IMG/VR virus record: IMGVR_UViG_3300028608_000057
Location: 1-30,192 of that record
DNA: 30,192 nt
Direction: 5' to 3' (one strand)
Source of the DNA: a virus
The position numbers and the translations under genes were made by a program. Positions 13,386 through 20,599 of the stretch are shown here, piece after piece; position 1 is the first letter of the stretch; every line of letters starts with the position of its first letter. Below the pieces are notes generated by a model, which worked only from the letters and a program-made list of their open reading frames with translations, was not told the DNA's origin and searched no databases.

Positions 13386-14123
13386 TCAGAAGATCAGTTC
13401 AACAAGGACGAGGCCAGCGGACCCCATGCCGCCGGTCTGGTTCGAGGCCGCGCCGATACCGACCGCCGCCGCGCCCGCACCGCCGCCGCCACGGCCGACC
13501 GCGTTCGGGCCGGTGCCGTTGTTCGAGCGGGCCGGGCCGCCGGTGCCGTACGCGCCGCCCGGGTCGCCGCCCCGGCCGGACGTCGCGGCCAGGTTGGACA
13601 GGCGCAGGGCCGAGTGACCGGGCCCACCGGGAACGGTGACCTGGCCGACGCCAACGCTGGCGCCAGCGCCACCTACCACGGTCGACGGGGTCGTTCCGGA
13701 CGTCATGGTGTACGGGCCGCCGCCGCCGCCGAGGGACTGCACGTGCGGGCCGAAGCTGGACGGGTTGCCAGACGCACCGTCCGAGTTGCCGACACCGCCC
13801 GCACCGCCGACGCCGACGGTGACGATCTCGATTGCCGCGAGGACTGCTGCGTCGATGATCGATTCCGAGTAGCCACCGCCACCGCCGCCGCCCGAGACGG
13901 CCGCCTCACCGTTGTTCGCGATCGATCCGCCGCCGCCGCCGCCCGCACCGATCACCCGGACCCGGACCCGGGCAAGGCCGGGGTAGTTGGCCTTGATGAA
14001 CTGACTGTTGCCGGTGGCGCTGAATACCACCAGCTGACGCAGCCCCATCGACCCGGGGACCATGCTCAGTTCCCCGCTGGGAAGGATTGTGAAGTAGTTA
14101 CTGTCCACGCATACGCGCGCCAT
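13386..14123 (-). CDS. Glycine-rich tail tip protein (paralogue), 245 aa
   Basis: Same build as the 254-aa neighbour: start MAR(V)C, an N-terminal segment with ILPSGELSM, then FIKANYPGLARVRVRVIGAGGGGGG, followed by glycine-rich repeats (GGGGGGGYSESIIDA, GAYGTGGPARSNN) and the same ending GSAGLVLVELIF versus GGGLVVVEMFR. The two genes are a tandem duplication that has diverged; 11 bp separate them. Probably a second tip or receptor-binding subunit. Confidence 0.8.
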   Translation of the reverse strand: MARVCVDSNYFTILPSGELSMVPGSMGLRQLVVFSATGNSQFIKANYPGLARVRVRVIGAGGGGGGSIANNGEAAVSGGGGGGGYSESIIDAAVLAAIEIVTVGVGGAGGVGNSDGASGNPSSFGPHVQSLGGGGGPYTMTSGTTPSTVVGGAGASVGVGQVTVPGGPGHSALRLSNLAATSGRGGDPGGAYGTGGPARSNNGTGPNAVGRGGGGAGAAAVGIGAASNQTGGMGSAGLVLVELIF

Positions 14124-14126
14124 GGG

Positions 14127-14570
14127 TCAGAGCCCTTCCGTCGTCGGTTGCTCGGGCAAGTCTACGGGCGGCTGCTCTTCTGCCGGGGCCGGGAACGCCG
14201 CGACGTGCAGCGTCGCACCGGGCCACGGCGTGCCGTCGCAGTGCCACACCCGGAACTCGGCCCGCGTTGCACTGGCTGCCTTGAGCGTCGCAATGAGCGG
14301 CACGTCCGCAACGGGCGTAGCAACGATCATCGGCACCCCGCCCTGGTCCGCGTAGTCCCAGCGTGCTTCCCCCACTTCATTGCAGGTGAGCACGGCTGCA
14401 ACGGGCGCTGCAACGGGCCCCGGGGGGCCTGCAACGCCTGCTTCACCGGGCGGGCCGGGGATCATGGTGCTGCGACGGGTGGTGCTGCGGGCAGCCCTGG
14501 CCGTTGCGCGCAGCACACCGCCCACCGGGTTGCCGGGGATCCGGCGCATCGGACTGTTGCGAACGGCCAT
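14127..14570 (-). CDS. Collagen-like minor tail protein, 147 aa
   Basis: Residues about 35-60 contain a short collagen-like run (MIPGPPGEAGVAGPPGPVAAP), often found in phage tail fibres as a trimeric stalk. The N-terminus is basic (RRIPGNPVGGVLRATARAAR) and the C-terminal part is a beta-like domain ending in a Pro/acidic tail. It probably links the tail hub to tip proteins. The ATG shares one base with the upstream TGA (TGATG); a GTG one codon earlier is also possible. Confidence 0.75.
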   Translation of the reverse strand: MAVRNSPMRRIPGNPVGGVLRATARAARSTTRRSTMIPGPPGEAGVAGPPGPVAAPVAAVLTCNEVGEARWDYADQGGVPMIVATPVADVPLIATLKAASATRAEFRVWHCDGTPWPGATLHVAAFPAPAEEQPPVDLPEQPTTEGL

Positions 14571-15622
14571 CACGTCACCGCCAGTGTGTCGCCCGTTGCG
14601 GTCACCTGCAACGTGATCTGTTCCTGCCCGGGGGTGGCGTCACTGCCGCCGCTCTCGGTCACCTGCAACCCGGTGATCTTCAACCGCTGTGAGACATCCC
14701 GGCACGTCGCCGTCGTGGTGATGTCAACACACCAGCCGGGGACCAGGCTGGCCGCATCGATCGCTGCGTCCGGCGACAGGGTGAGACTCTGCGTGTCAAT
14801 GTGGACCGGCACGATCGCCGAGGATGCCAGCTTGGCAACGGCCGCTTCCTGGGCGGCCGCCGTGGTCGTAATGCTGGTCTGCTCTGAGTAGAGTTCCAGC
14901 AGCCCGTAGTAGTCGTTCGTGCCGCCAGCCTCGCCGACCACGCCCGACTCATCGGACCCGGCGACGATCTGCCGGGTCACCAGGTTCGAGCCGTCCTCTG
15001 TCACTGAGAGGCCGTCCGGCAGGTCGGTGTCCGTCAGGCGCCCGACCACTTCGCAGAAGTCATCGGGCATGATCACGATCGTGTTCCCTACGGCGGTGAA
15101 GTCGATCCCGGTGTCCGCCAGGTCCCGCAGGTGGTCTGCCGTCTGGCCGATGTTCTGCGGGTAGGCCCGGCCGCCGGTGACGCCGCTGGGACCGATCACC
15201 ACGATCTCGTGTCCCGGGTCGTCCGGGAAGAACGCATCCTCGATGAGCAGCTGCGCGATGGCCGTCAAGTCGGTGCCGGTGAAGTTGAAGTCCTGATGGG
15301 GGACCCGCCGGTCGAGCAGGCCGACCAGGTCGACGGCCTGTACGGTCATCGACTCGACGTCCCACCTGGGGTTCAGGACGAACCCCGACCACATCAGCGA
15401 GACGCCACGGTAGATGTTCAGCCGGTGCCGCCACGACCGGACGCCGCCCAGCTGGTTGCAGCACTCGGCGTCCGACACGCCGATGGTCACCGAGGCCGAT
15501 GAGGAATCGTTCAGCACCCGGTTGTACTCGACCTCGGTCAAGAGGCCGCCGGAACTGATCACCCGCCCCTCGCGGTCCGTAATGGTGTAGCTGTGGCTCT
15601 TGCACCCGAGAGGGATTGTCAT
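14570..15622 (-). CDS. Minor tail protein, Gp37-like hub, 350 aa
   Basis: The N-terminal part (SYTITDREGRVISSGGLLTEVEYNRVLND, then RHRLNIYRGVSLMWSGFVLNPRW) and the middle (VDLVGLLDRRVPHQDFNFTGTDL, AQLLIEDAF) match the pattern of siphoviral Gp37-like tail proteins, which belong to the tail hub and resemble the gp27/Tal ring. The C-terminal region has LVPGWCVDITTTATCRDVSQRLKITGLQV, typical of that family's last domain. Expected at the tail end, attached to the Dit-like protein encoded just upstream. ATG 15622 overlaps the upstream TGA; GTG 15625 is an alternative. Confidence 0.8.
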   Translation of the reverse strand: MTIPLGCKSHSYTITDREGRVISSGGLLTEVEYNRVLNDSSSASVTIGVSDAECCNQLGGVRSWRHRLNIYRGVSLMWSGFVLNPRWDVESMTVQAVDLVGLLDRRVPHQDFNFTGTDLTAIAQLLIEDAFFPDDPGHEIVVIGPSGVTGGRAYPQNIGQTADHLRDLADTGIDFTAVGNTIVIMPDDFCEVVGRLTDTDLPDGLSVTEDGSNLVTRQIVAGSDESGVVGEAGGTNDYYGLLELYSEQTSITTTAAAQEAAVAKLASSAIVPVHIDTQSLTLSPDAAIDAASLVPGWCVDITTTATCRDVSQRLKITGLQVTESGGSDATPGQEQITLQVTATGDTLAVT

Positions 15623-16947
15623 CACAGCCCCTTTCCGGTGATCTCAATCGAGACGGTCGCGTCCTCGGCAGGCGGGAAGTTCGAGTCCGTTTCGATGCAG
15701 ACGCAGTACGAGGCGCAGGTGAGCGCGTTCACGGTGAGCGGCGCGCCGTCCGAACTGCCGTAGACCGTCGTGGCGGGAACGCACCTGCCGACGCAGGTAA
15801 GCGTGGCCTGACCGGTCCGGCCGTCAACGATGACTTGCGAGTTGGGCGGGATGTACGTGATGTAGATGTCGGTGGTGGGGTTGCACAGCATGCTGTCCGC
15901 CGTCGAGTCGCAGGGCAGCGCCGGGTTGGGGTTCTCGTAGAACGTGACCCGGACGTTGCGAAGCGGCGCGCCGCCCGAGTCCACCGTGACGATGGGCAGG
16001 TCTTCCGACCACCGGGGCCGGTCGGTCAAGTCGATGCTGTAGCAGGCACGTTCGGGCACGAGCGGCGTGCAGAACACCGTCTCGGGTGCGGACGGCTGCG
16101 GCGGAACGACCTGGGGGTGCAGCGGGTCCTGGCACTGCTCGGGGTCGGTGCAGTCCCGGAAGAGGCAGGGCTCGCCTTCACACACCCCGTCCGACGCGTC
16201 AAGGCACCACTCGACGCAGTCGCCCTGTCCGGACATGGGCACGGTGACGTCCAGCACCGGCGCCGGATCGGTCCACGCCCAGGGAATCCCGGCGACGAGC
16301 ACGAACTCGACTTGAAGGATGTCCGCGCCCGAGCAGCCGCCGGTCGAGCAGCTTCCGCCGCCGGTCGCGTTCCTGGCTACCACGGTGGGTCCCGAGACCA
16401 GCGCGGTCCGGACGAAGTTCCGCCGGTGCTTGGCGTTGAACTGCTCGGGGGTCAGGCCGGGCTCGGGGCAGCAGGCGTACATCGACAGGCAGGTCCCGCC
16501 GCAGCCGTCACCGGCGCAGCTGTTCAGCACCTCGGTGAGGTAGTGCATGCCGTAGTCCACGCCGCAGCAGGACGTCCCGAGCAGCAGGCCGGTGACCGTG
16601 ATGGTGCGCGGCAGGTCCCTCGCCGGGCCGAACACGCCGCCGCCGCCGACCACGTTGGTCACGTTGCGGGCGCGCGGGTTGTCGTCGAGCCCTTCGATCG
16701 AGAGCGGCAGGAACCCCAGGAACTTGGCCGACTGGTCTACGTCCACGTCGTACCAGGGCGCCGGATCTGCTGTCGGGGTGTCGTACGGCTCGTCCCCGAG
16801 GACGGCCGCCGTCAGCGTCTCGCAGTTGCAGATGTTCGGGCCGGTGTCGAAGGGGGACCCGACGTTGGTCAGGTAGGCCTGCAACCGGGCGGTGTTCCAC
16901 AGTTCCCCGGTGCCGCTCTCGGCGTAGTCAGTCAGCATGGGCCACAC
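15622..16947 (-). CDS. Cys-rich Dit-like minor tail protein, 441 aa
   Basis: The region around 80-140 (AKFLGFLPLSIEGLDDN, RTITVTGLLLGTSCCGVDYGMHYLTEVL) resembles the N-terminal ring domain of Dit-like distal tail proteins. What is striking is the cysteine content: 26 Cys in 441 residues, many in pairs or clusters (NSCAGDGCGGTCLSMYACCP, DCVEWCLDASDGVCEGEPC). These probably form disulphides or bind metal in the mature virion. The C-terminal third has beta-sandwich-like segments (NVRVTFYENPNP, TDIYITYIPPNS). The GTG at 16947 has a weak GCGAG ribosome site; ATG at 16938 is an alternative. It overlaps the end of the 67-aa gene. Confidence 0.75.
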   Translation of the reverse strand: MWPMLTDYAESGTGELWNTARLQAYLTNVGSPFDTGPNICNCETLTAAVLGDEPYDTPTADPAPWYDVDVDQSAKFLGFLPLSIEGLDDNPRARNVTNVVGGGGVFGPARDLPRTITVTGLLLGTSCCGVDYGMHYLTEVLNSCAGDGCGGTCLSMYACCPEPGLTPEQFNAKHRRNFVRTALVSGPTVVARNATGGGSCSTGGCSGADILQVEFVLVAGIPWAWTDPAPVLDVTVPMSGQGDCVEWCLDASDGVCEGEPCLFRDCTDPEQCQDPLHPQVVPPQPSAPETVFCTPLVPERACYSIDLTDRPRWSEDLPIVTVDSGGAPLRNVRVTFYENPNPALPCDSTADSMLCNPTTDIYITYIPPNSQVIVDGRTGQATLTCVGRCVPATTVYGSSDGAPLTVNALTCASYCVCIETDSNFPPAEDATVSIEITGKGL

Positions 16948-17131
16948 AGCCGTTCTCGCAGGCGTTCACGGTCTTCTCGGCCCTCGGGGGCCACGGGCCC
17001 GCCACGACGTCTGAGAGGGGCGTACAGGGCCGCGCACGGGTGCGCCCTGGCGGCGGGTACGCGCCGGACGGGCTGACGATCCCCAGCACCTGGTACAGCC
17101 GGTGCTTGATCAGGCGCAGCAGCTTGCGCAT
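16928..17131 (-). CDS. Small basic protein, 67 aa
   Basis: MRKLLRLIKHRLYQVLGIVS is an amphipathic, basic helix; then a Pro/Arg-rich segment (AYPPPGRTRARP) and a short end with two Cys (NACENGCVAHAD). GAGGAAGGG stands 7 nt before the ATG, the strongest ribosome site nearby. No family recognised. It is the first gene after the non-coding island and its hairpin, and overlaps the Dit-like gene by 20 nt. Confidence 0.65.
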   Translation of the reverse strand: MRKLLRLIKHRLYQVLGIVSPSGAYPPPGRTRARPCTPLSDVVAGPWPPRAEKTVNACENGCVAHAD

Positions 17132-17167
17132 TCGGGTCCCTTCCTCGGTGGTAGGTCCAGCTTACCG

Positions 17168-17206
17168 GGGCGTCGCCCAGGCCTTCGGCAGGCCTGGGCG
17201 ACGCCC
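17168..17206 (-). terminator. Strong hairpin inside the late operon
   Basis: Perfect 16-bp GC-rich stem (17168-17183 with 17191-17206) with a 7-nt loop. It lies between the inverted-repeat element and the 67-aa gene. Being symmetric it could act on either strand; on the - strand it would limit read-through from the head genes into the tail tip genes. Confidence 0.65.
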
Positions 17207-17207
17207 T

Positions 17208-17461
17208 CGGCAGAAGTGCGGCAGAAACGAATGGGACATCGTTGCAGGTCAGGCCGTTACGGCAGAAACTTCCAGAAACTATGAGGGTCCCTATGTATGT
17301 GCACCACGGGGTACACCCCTACCTCACGCGCGGGCACGCGCGTATGTGTAACTGCCACACCCTGTGTGTTCACCCATAAGGGCCCTCATAGTTTTCCCGT
17401 GAAAGTGCCGCAGCCGCCTGACCTGCATGTTTGTCCGGCTCGTTTCTGCCCACTTCTGCCG
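17208..17461. repeat. Non-coding island with two ~95-bp imperfect inverted repeats and iterons
   Basis: Arm B (17208-17301, + strand) and arm A (17461-17371, - strand) are copies of one sequence facing inward around a 69-bp spacer. Shared blocks: CGGCAGAAGTG(C)GGCAGAAACG, then TGCAGGTCAGGC, then AAACTATGAGGG(T/C)CCC. GGCAGAA-type motifs are repeated: 17209, 17219, 17261, a variant at 17271 in arm B, and two in arm A. The 17132-17478 gap has no credible gene. Possible roles: a replication origin or a protein-binding regulatory site, or the remnant of an inserted element with terminal inverted repeats. Confidence 0.75.
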
Positions 17462-17478
17462 CAGGTCAGTCGCGCGCC

Positions 17479-17856
17479 CTACAGTGCGTCCCGCAGCGCC
17501 CTCGTCAGGAACGGATCGCCCCTATATCCCGGGTGGTTCACCTCGCGGGCAAAGACGACTCGGCCCCCGACTTCGAACCGAAGCCAGCCACCCGCCCGGC
17601 GCGGCCGGATCGGGTGGCGGCGCGATCCGTTGTGAACCAGGATTGAGTGGACGTTCGTGCTGATGACCTTGATCGACTTGTCCCGGTACGGCCCGACGAT
17701 GATCCCTTCCGGGATGCTGCCGTGACCGGCTGCGTACTGGCGGGCCAGGTCGGCCACCTGTTCCGCCTTGCGGGTCAGCAGCCGCTCACCCGCCCCGCCA
17801 GGGCGCGTCAGGATCCGCTGGAACGCCGTCAGGTCCAGCTGGACGGTTGCGGGCAT
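17479..17856 (-). CDS. HK97 gp10-like head-tail/tail completion protein, 125 aa
   Basis: The region SIKVISTNVHSILVHNGSRRHPIRPRRAGGWLRF, then VVFAREVNHPGYRGDPFLTRALRDAL, follows the pattern of HK97 gp10-type neck proteins: a beta-rich core with G-S-R-x-H-x-I and a final N/HPG...PFL..AL. It completes the connection of head and tail. ATG at 17856 overlaps the upstream TGA (TGATG); the longer frame is discarded. It is the last gene before the non-coding island. Confidence 0.75.
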   Translation of the reverse strand: MPATVQLDLTAFQRILTRPGGAGERLLTRKAEQVADLARQYAAGHGSIPEGIIVGPYRDKSIKVISTNVHSILVHNGSRRHPIRPRRAGGWLRFEVGGRVVFAREVNHPGYRGDPFLTRALRDAL

Positions 17857-18506
17857 CACGGGCCCACAGGCGGCGGCTCGGGCGGGCAGGGCAAGCATCC
17901 GTCGATAGCGACCGTGACCTCAGTCCTGAAGCCGATGCAGCCGCCCGACGGGCCGATCATGTTCGTGTCGCCCATGGCGTACCGGCGGCCGCTACGACGG
18001 ACCTCGGTGTCAGTCGCCGGGTAGCAGCAGGCCACCGCCCGCTGCACCGCCAGCATGTCGGCACTCAGCTGCATCGACACCGCGCTGAGCGCCTCGCCGG
18101 ACGGCGGGCATCCCTCGGCCGTCGGCCCCGGGATACAGCGGAACACCGTCACGTACAGGTCGAGCGCGTTGATCTGCGGCAGCGCGCAGCCCTTCAGGTC
18201 CCGGACGGCGGCCGCGCCGCCGATCGCGTTCGAGAACCGACGGGGGAAGGTCTGGTAGTCGGTCGCGAACATCCTGTTGATGTGGACCGTCAGCTGCCCG
18301 GGGTAGTCGCCGGGCTGCATCTCACACCCGCCGTCGCACGCGTCGGCAGCGGGCTGGCCCGGTGAGACGAACTTCCGGCAGGGACAGCCCAGGAAGCCGG
18401 GCAGTTCGACCGGGATCAGGTCCATCGACTCACAGACGCAGTCCAGCAGCGCCTGCTGGTGTTCGTGCAGGGCCAGCAGGCTCAGCGGCGTGTTCAGGTT
18501 CGGCAT
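17856..18506 (-). CDS. Cys-rich head-tail connector/tail terminator-like protein, 216 aa
   Basis: The position between a gp6-like connector and a gp10-like gene and the length suggest a connector or tail terminator; the sequence itself is not diagnostic. It has 14 Cys (6.5 percent), several in pairs (LDCVCES, GCPCRKF, DACDGGCEM, VACCYP, GCLPCPP), a content very unlike typical actinophage proteins. ATG overlaps the upstream TGA (TGATG), and its own TGA overlaps the next gene in the same manner. Confidence 0.65.
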   Translation of the reverse strand: MPNLNTPLSLLALHEHQQALLDCVCESMDLIPVELPGFLGCPCRKFVSPGQPAADACDGGCEMQPGDYPGQLTVHINRMFATDYQTFPRRFSNAIGGAAAVRDLKGCALPQINALDLYVTVFRCIPGPTAEGCPPSGEALSAVSMQLSADMLAVQRAVACCYPATDTEVRRSGRRYAMGDTNMIGPSGGCIGFRTEVTVAIDGCLPCPPEPPPVGP

Positions 18507-19378
18507 CAGATTCCCGTCCCGCTGTACCAGATGCGCGGCGGCCGGGGGCTGTCCGGCGAGACGACCCGCATGGCGCGCGGCAGCCCGGACGGGTTGACCG
18601 CGTGGATGAACTGGTCGACGATCTCGATCCCGGTCCGGCCGTCGCTGAGCAGCTGCTGCGGCGAGGCGAACTCAAGTTCGACGCCCTGGCGCGACAGGCG
18701 CGACAGGTTCTGCGGCGGTGCAACGCCACAGCCACAGCCGTTGCAGCCTCGGATGTAGTGCGCCGCCAGCGCAGACAGGGCTGCAACGCCCAGGGCCGAC
18801 AGCGGGATCCCGGTCCGGTAGACCACCGTGAACGTGTTCGGTTGGCCGGGGATCAGGGACATGTCCTGGCAGCTCGGCCAGCACGTGCCGCCCTCGGCAT
18901 CCTCGGGCGTCGCGGACGAGCGGACCAGGAAGCGGCCGTCGAGCACGCCGTACGTCAGCGGGTCGACGACCTCGCCGTCAACGTCCACCGAGACGATGTC
19001 GTAGATGGGCCCCGGCAGGTAGACCTCACACAGCTCGGGCCCACAGTGGCAGGTCGACGTGCAGCCGCACAGCGAAGCGTTGTACATGCGGCCCTGGGAC
19101 ATGAACGGGACGAACGGCCCGCTGAACTGGAACCCCGCGCCGAGGAACTGGCCCTGGTTGAACAGGTACCCGTACGACTCGGCGCAAGTCTTCCGGCACG
19201 GCCGGACGGTGACCGGGCAGCTCGGGCCGAACCGGTTGCCGGTCAGTGCGAAGAGCAGCTCAGCGGCGACGAGACGCCACCGCTCGATCACCTCGGGCGG
19301 TGTGTTGTCGGGGATGTCCATGCAGGACTGGTCGAGCGTCCACCCGTCCAGACTGCACAGACCGGACTGCAACGGCAT
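18506..19378 (-). CDS. Cys-rich head-tail connector (gp6/adaptor-like), 290 aa
   Basis: It begins MPLQSGLCSLDGWTLDQSC. The segment ERWRLVAAELLFALTGNRFGPSCP is typical of adaptor-type connectors (L-x-x-A-x-x-x-L-x-x-L-T-G-R-x-F-G). VYLPGPIYDIVSVDVDGEVVDPLTY and VVYRTGIPLSALGVAALSALA also fit the family. It contains 15 Cys, with clusters SLCGCTSTCHCGPELC and RGCNGCGCGV. It should sit under the portal. GAGGAAGGAA precedes ATG 19378; a longer frame to 19423 is less likely. Confidence 0.75.
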   Translation of the reverse strand: MPLQSGLCSLDGWTLDQSCMDIPDNTPPEVIERWRLVAAELLFALTGNRFGPSCPVTVRPCRKTCAESYGYLFNQGQFLGAGFQFSGPFVPFMSQGRMYNASLCGCTSTCHCGPELCEVYLPGPIYDIVSVDVDGEVVDPLTYGVLDGRFLVRSSATPEDAEGGTCWPSCQDMSLIPGQPNTFTVVYRTGIPLSALGVAALSALAAHYIRGCNGCGCGVAPPQNLSRLSRQGVELEFASPQQLLSDGRTGIEIVDQFIHAVNPSGLPRAMRVVSPDSPRPPRIWYSGTGI

Positions 19379-19419
19379 GACGGTTCCTTCCTCGCGGGTG
19401 GCGGTTGCGTTGCTGCGTC

Positions 19420-19455
19420 GCAACGACGGTGCAACCGAAGTCGCACCGTCGTTGC
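19420..19455 (-). terminator. Hairpin between major tail and connector genes
   Basis: Perfect 13-bp stem (19420-19432 with 19443-19455), 10-nt loop, right after the stop of the probable major tail gene (19464). It would lower transcription past an abundant-product gene or protect its message. Confidence 0.65.
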
Positions 19456-19463
19456 AGCGTGCC

Positions 19464-20156
19464 TTACGGGGCCAGGGCCGGGACCGTCGAGTAGTCGCAC
19501 AGCGGGTCCGGGACCGGCGGGGCCACGGTGGTGATCTGCATGCGCCGGTGGCAGGTGTCGCCCAGCGGGGTCAGCATCGGGCCGGGGGTACCCGGTGCCG
19601 CGCCGTTCAGGACGACGTCGTACGGGCCGACGCCCCACCGGCCGCCTGCGCGGGTCGAACCGACGAGCTGGAACGTGACCTGCTCGGACCCGATCTCAAG
19701 GTCCGAGATGTAGGCGTTGGTGACCCACGGCATCAGCGTGTACAGGTACTTCTGCACACCGGTCTCGGTGCAGCTCTGGCCGATCAGCTCGGTCCAGAAC
19801 TCAAGGGCGAAGCCGCCCTGGCAGTTGATGTTGCACGAGTCGTTGCCGACGGGCGCGCCCAGGTTGTCCACGACGATCGGCTGGTTCGTCAGGACGTCGG
19901 TCAGCTCGGGCGACACCTGGAAGAAGTTGAATTCCAGGTCGTAACCGAGAAGGGCCGGGCAGCCACGCTTCACACCGCACAGCGACCCGTTGGCCGCACG
20001 GTAGATGACGTCGTCCTGCTCGTCGATGTTGGGGTTCATTGCGACCGAGGCGACGCACTCGCTGACGAACGCGTTCTCGCCCACGACGGGCAGCCCGCAG
20101 TTGTCGACGCGGGTCACACGGACCACGTCAAGGTTGGCAATCAGATCACAGCTCAC
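19464..20156 (-). CDS. Probable major tail (tube) protein, Cys-rich, 230 aa, GTG start
   Basis: The sequence SCDLIANLDVVRVTRVDNCG, then AMNPNIDEQDDVIYRAANGSLCG, and GYDLEFNFFQVSPELTDVLTN looks like actinophage tail-tube proteins: early beta strands, an EFNFxQ-type strand, and GVQKYLYTLMPWVTNAYISDLEIGSEQVTFQLVG further on. Ten Cys are present. Its own late element upstream and a hairpin behind it fit a highly expressed structural gene. GGAAGGG precedes the GTG. It lies upstream of the connector genes in transcription order, which is unusual for siphoviruses. Confidence 0.65.
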   Translation of the reverse strand: MSCDLIANLDVVRVTRVDNCGLPVVGENAFVSECVASVAMNPNIDEQDDVIYRAANGSLCGVKRGCPALLGYDLEFNFFQVSPELTDVLTNQPIVVDNLGAPVGNDSCNINCQGGFALEFWTELIGQSCTETGVQKYLYTLMPWVTNAYISDLEIGSEQVTFQLVGSTRAGGRWGVGPYDVVLNGAAPGTPGPMLTPLGDTCHRRMQITTVAPPVPDPLCDYSTVPALAP

Positions 20157-20183
20157 GGCCGAGACCCTTCCTGTCAGGTGGGG

Positions 20184-20218
20184 CTCGGCCTATCGCCAGC
20201 AGCTACGGGACCAGGATA
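20184..20218 (-). promoter_or_regulatory. Late element upstream of the major tail gene
   Basis: On the - strand: TATCCT (20218-20213), 6 nt, then a 23-bp block (20206-20184) identical to that before the capsid gene, with core GTAGCTGCTGGCGATAGG. I read TATCCT as -10 and the block as the start of the transcript. The start codon is 28 nt downstream. No clear -35. Confidence 0.55.
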
Positions 20219-20239
20219 CCCGTCGGTCAGGCAGGTTCC

Positions 20240-20599
20240 TTAGGTGAAGATCCACCCGTTGATAGTGGCCGAGCTCGCCCCTGCGGCGCCTGCCGTGAAC
20301 TGAAGCGTGACGGCGTTTCCGGGCGGGGCCTTGACGATGATCTCGAAGTCGCTCGACGCAGCAGCAGCAGCGGCCAGCAGGCCGGACACCGTGATCCGCG
20401 CGACGACCGTTCCGGCCGCCGGTGCGGCGTTGGTGCCCTGGACGGTGACGACCGGGGTCGACGTGCCGAGGACCGCGACGGCGGCCGACAGCCCGATGTT
20501 GGCGGTCAGGGTGTGACCGGCGGGGACCGTGGCCAGCAGGCCGGAAGCGGTCAGCGCGTTGCCGATGATCTGTTCTTGGGACGGGCTGCCGGGAAACAT
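20240..20599 (-). CDS. Ala/Val-rich putative virion decoration protein, 119 aa
   Basis: MFPGSPSQEQIIGNALTASG, then alternating beta-type segments (HTLTANIGLSAAVAVLG, TPVVTVQGTNAAPA, AVTLQFTAGAAGASSATINGWIF). It looks like a small beta-sandwich, as in capsid decoration or fibre proteins. No Cys, in contrast to its neighbours. ATG overlaps the upstream TAA (TAATG), which fixes the start at 20599. Structural role is inferred from its place among virion genes. Confidence 0.65.
   Translation of the reverse strand: MFPGSPSQEQIIGNALTASGLLATVPAGHTLTANIGLSAAVAVLGTSTPVVTVQGTNAAPAAGTVVARITVSGLLAAAAAASSDFEIIVKAPPGNAVTLQFTAGAAGASSATINGWIFT

Noticed and set aside
12358-14891. Two long + strand open frames (12358-13617 and 13614-14891)
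   Set aside because: Antisense to the glycine-rich tip genes, collagen-like gene and lysin start; GGC/GCC runs keep the opposite strand open. No domain or ribosome site.
15616-17076. + strand open frame of 486 codons
   Set aside because: Antisense to the Dit-like gene; Arg/Val/Asp-rich shadow, no start signal.
17208-17461. Insertion sequence
   Set aside because: The inverted arms look like terminal repeats, but the 69-bp interior has no transposase and no target-site duplication was evident; at most a remnant or non-autonomous element.
17297-17663. Short + strand frames crossing the inverted-repeat island
   Set aside because: They lack ribosome sites, run into the gp10-like gene on the other strand, and their composition is not coding-like; I treat the island as non-coding.
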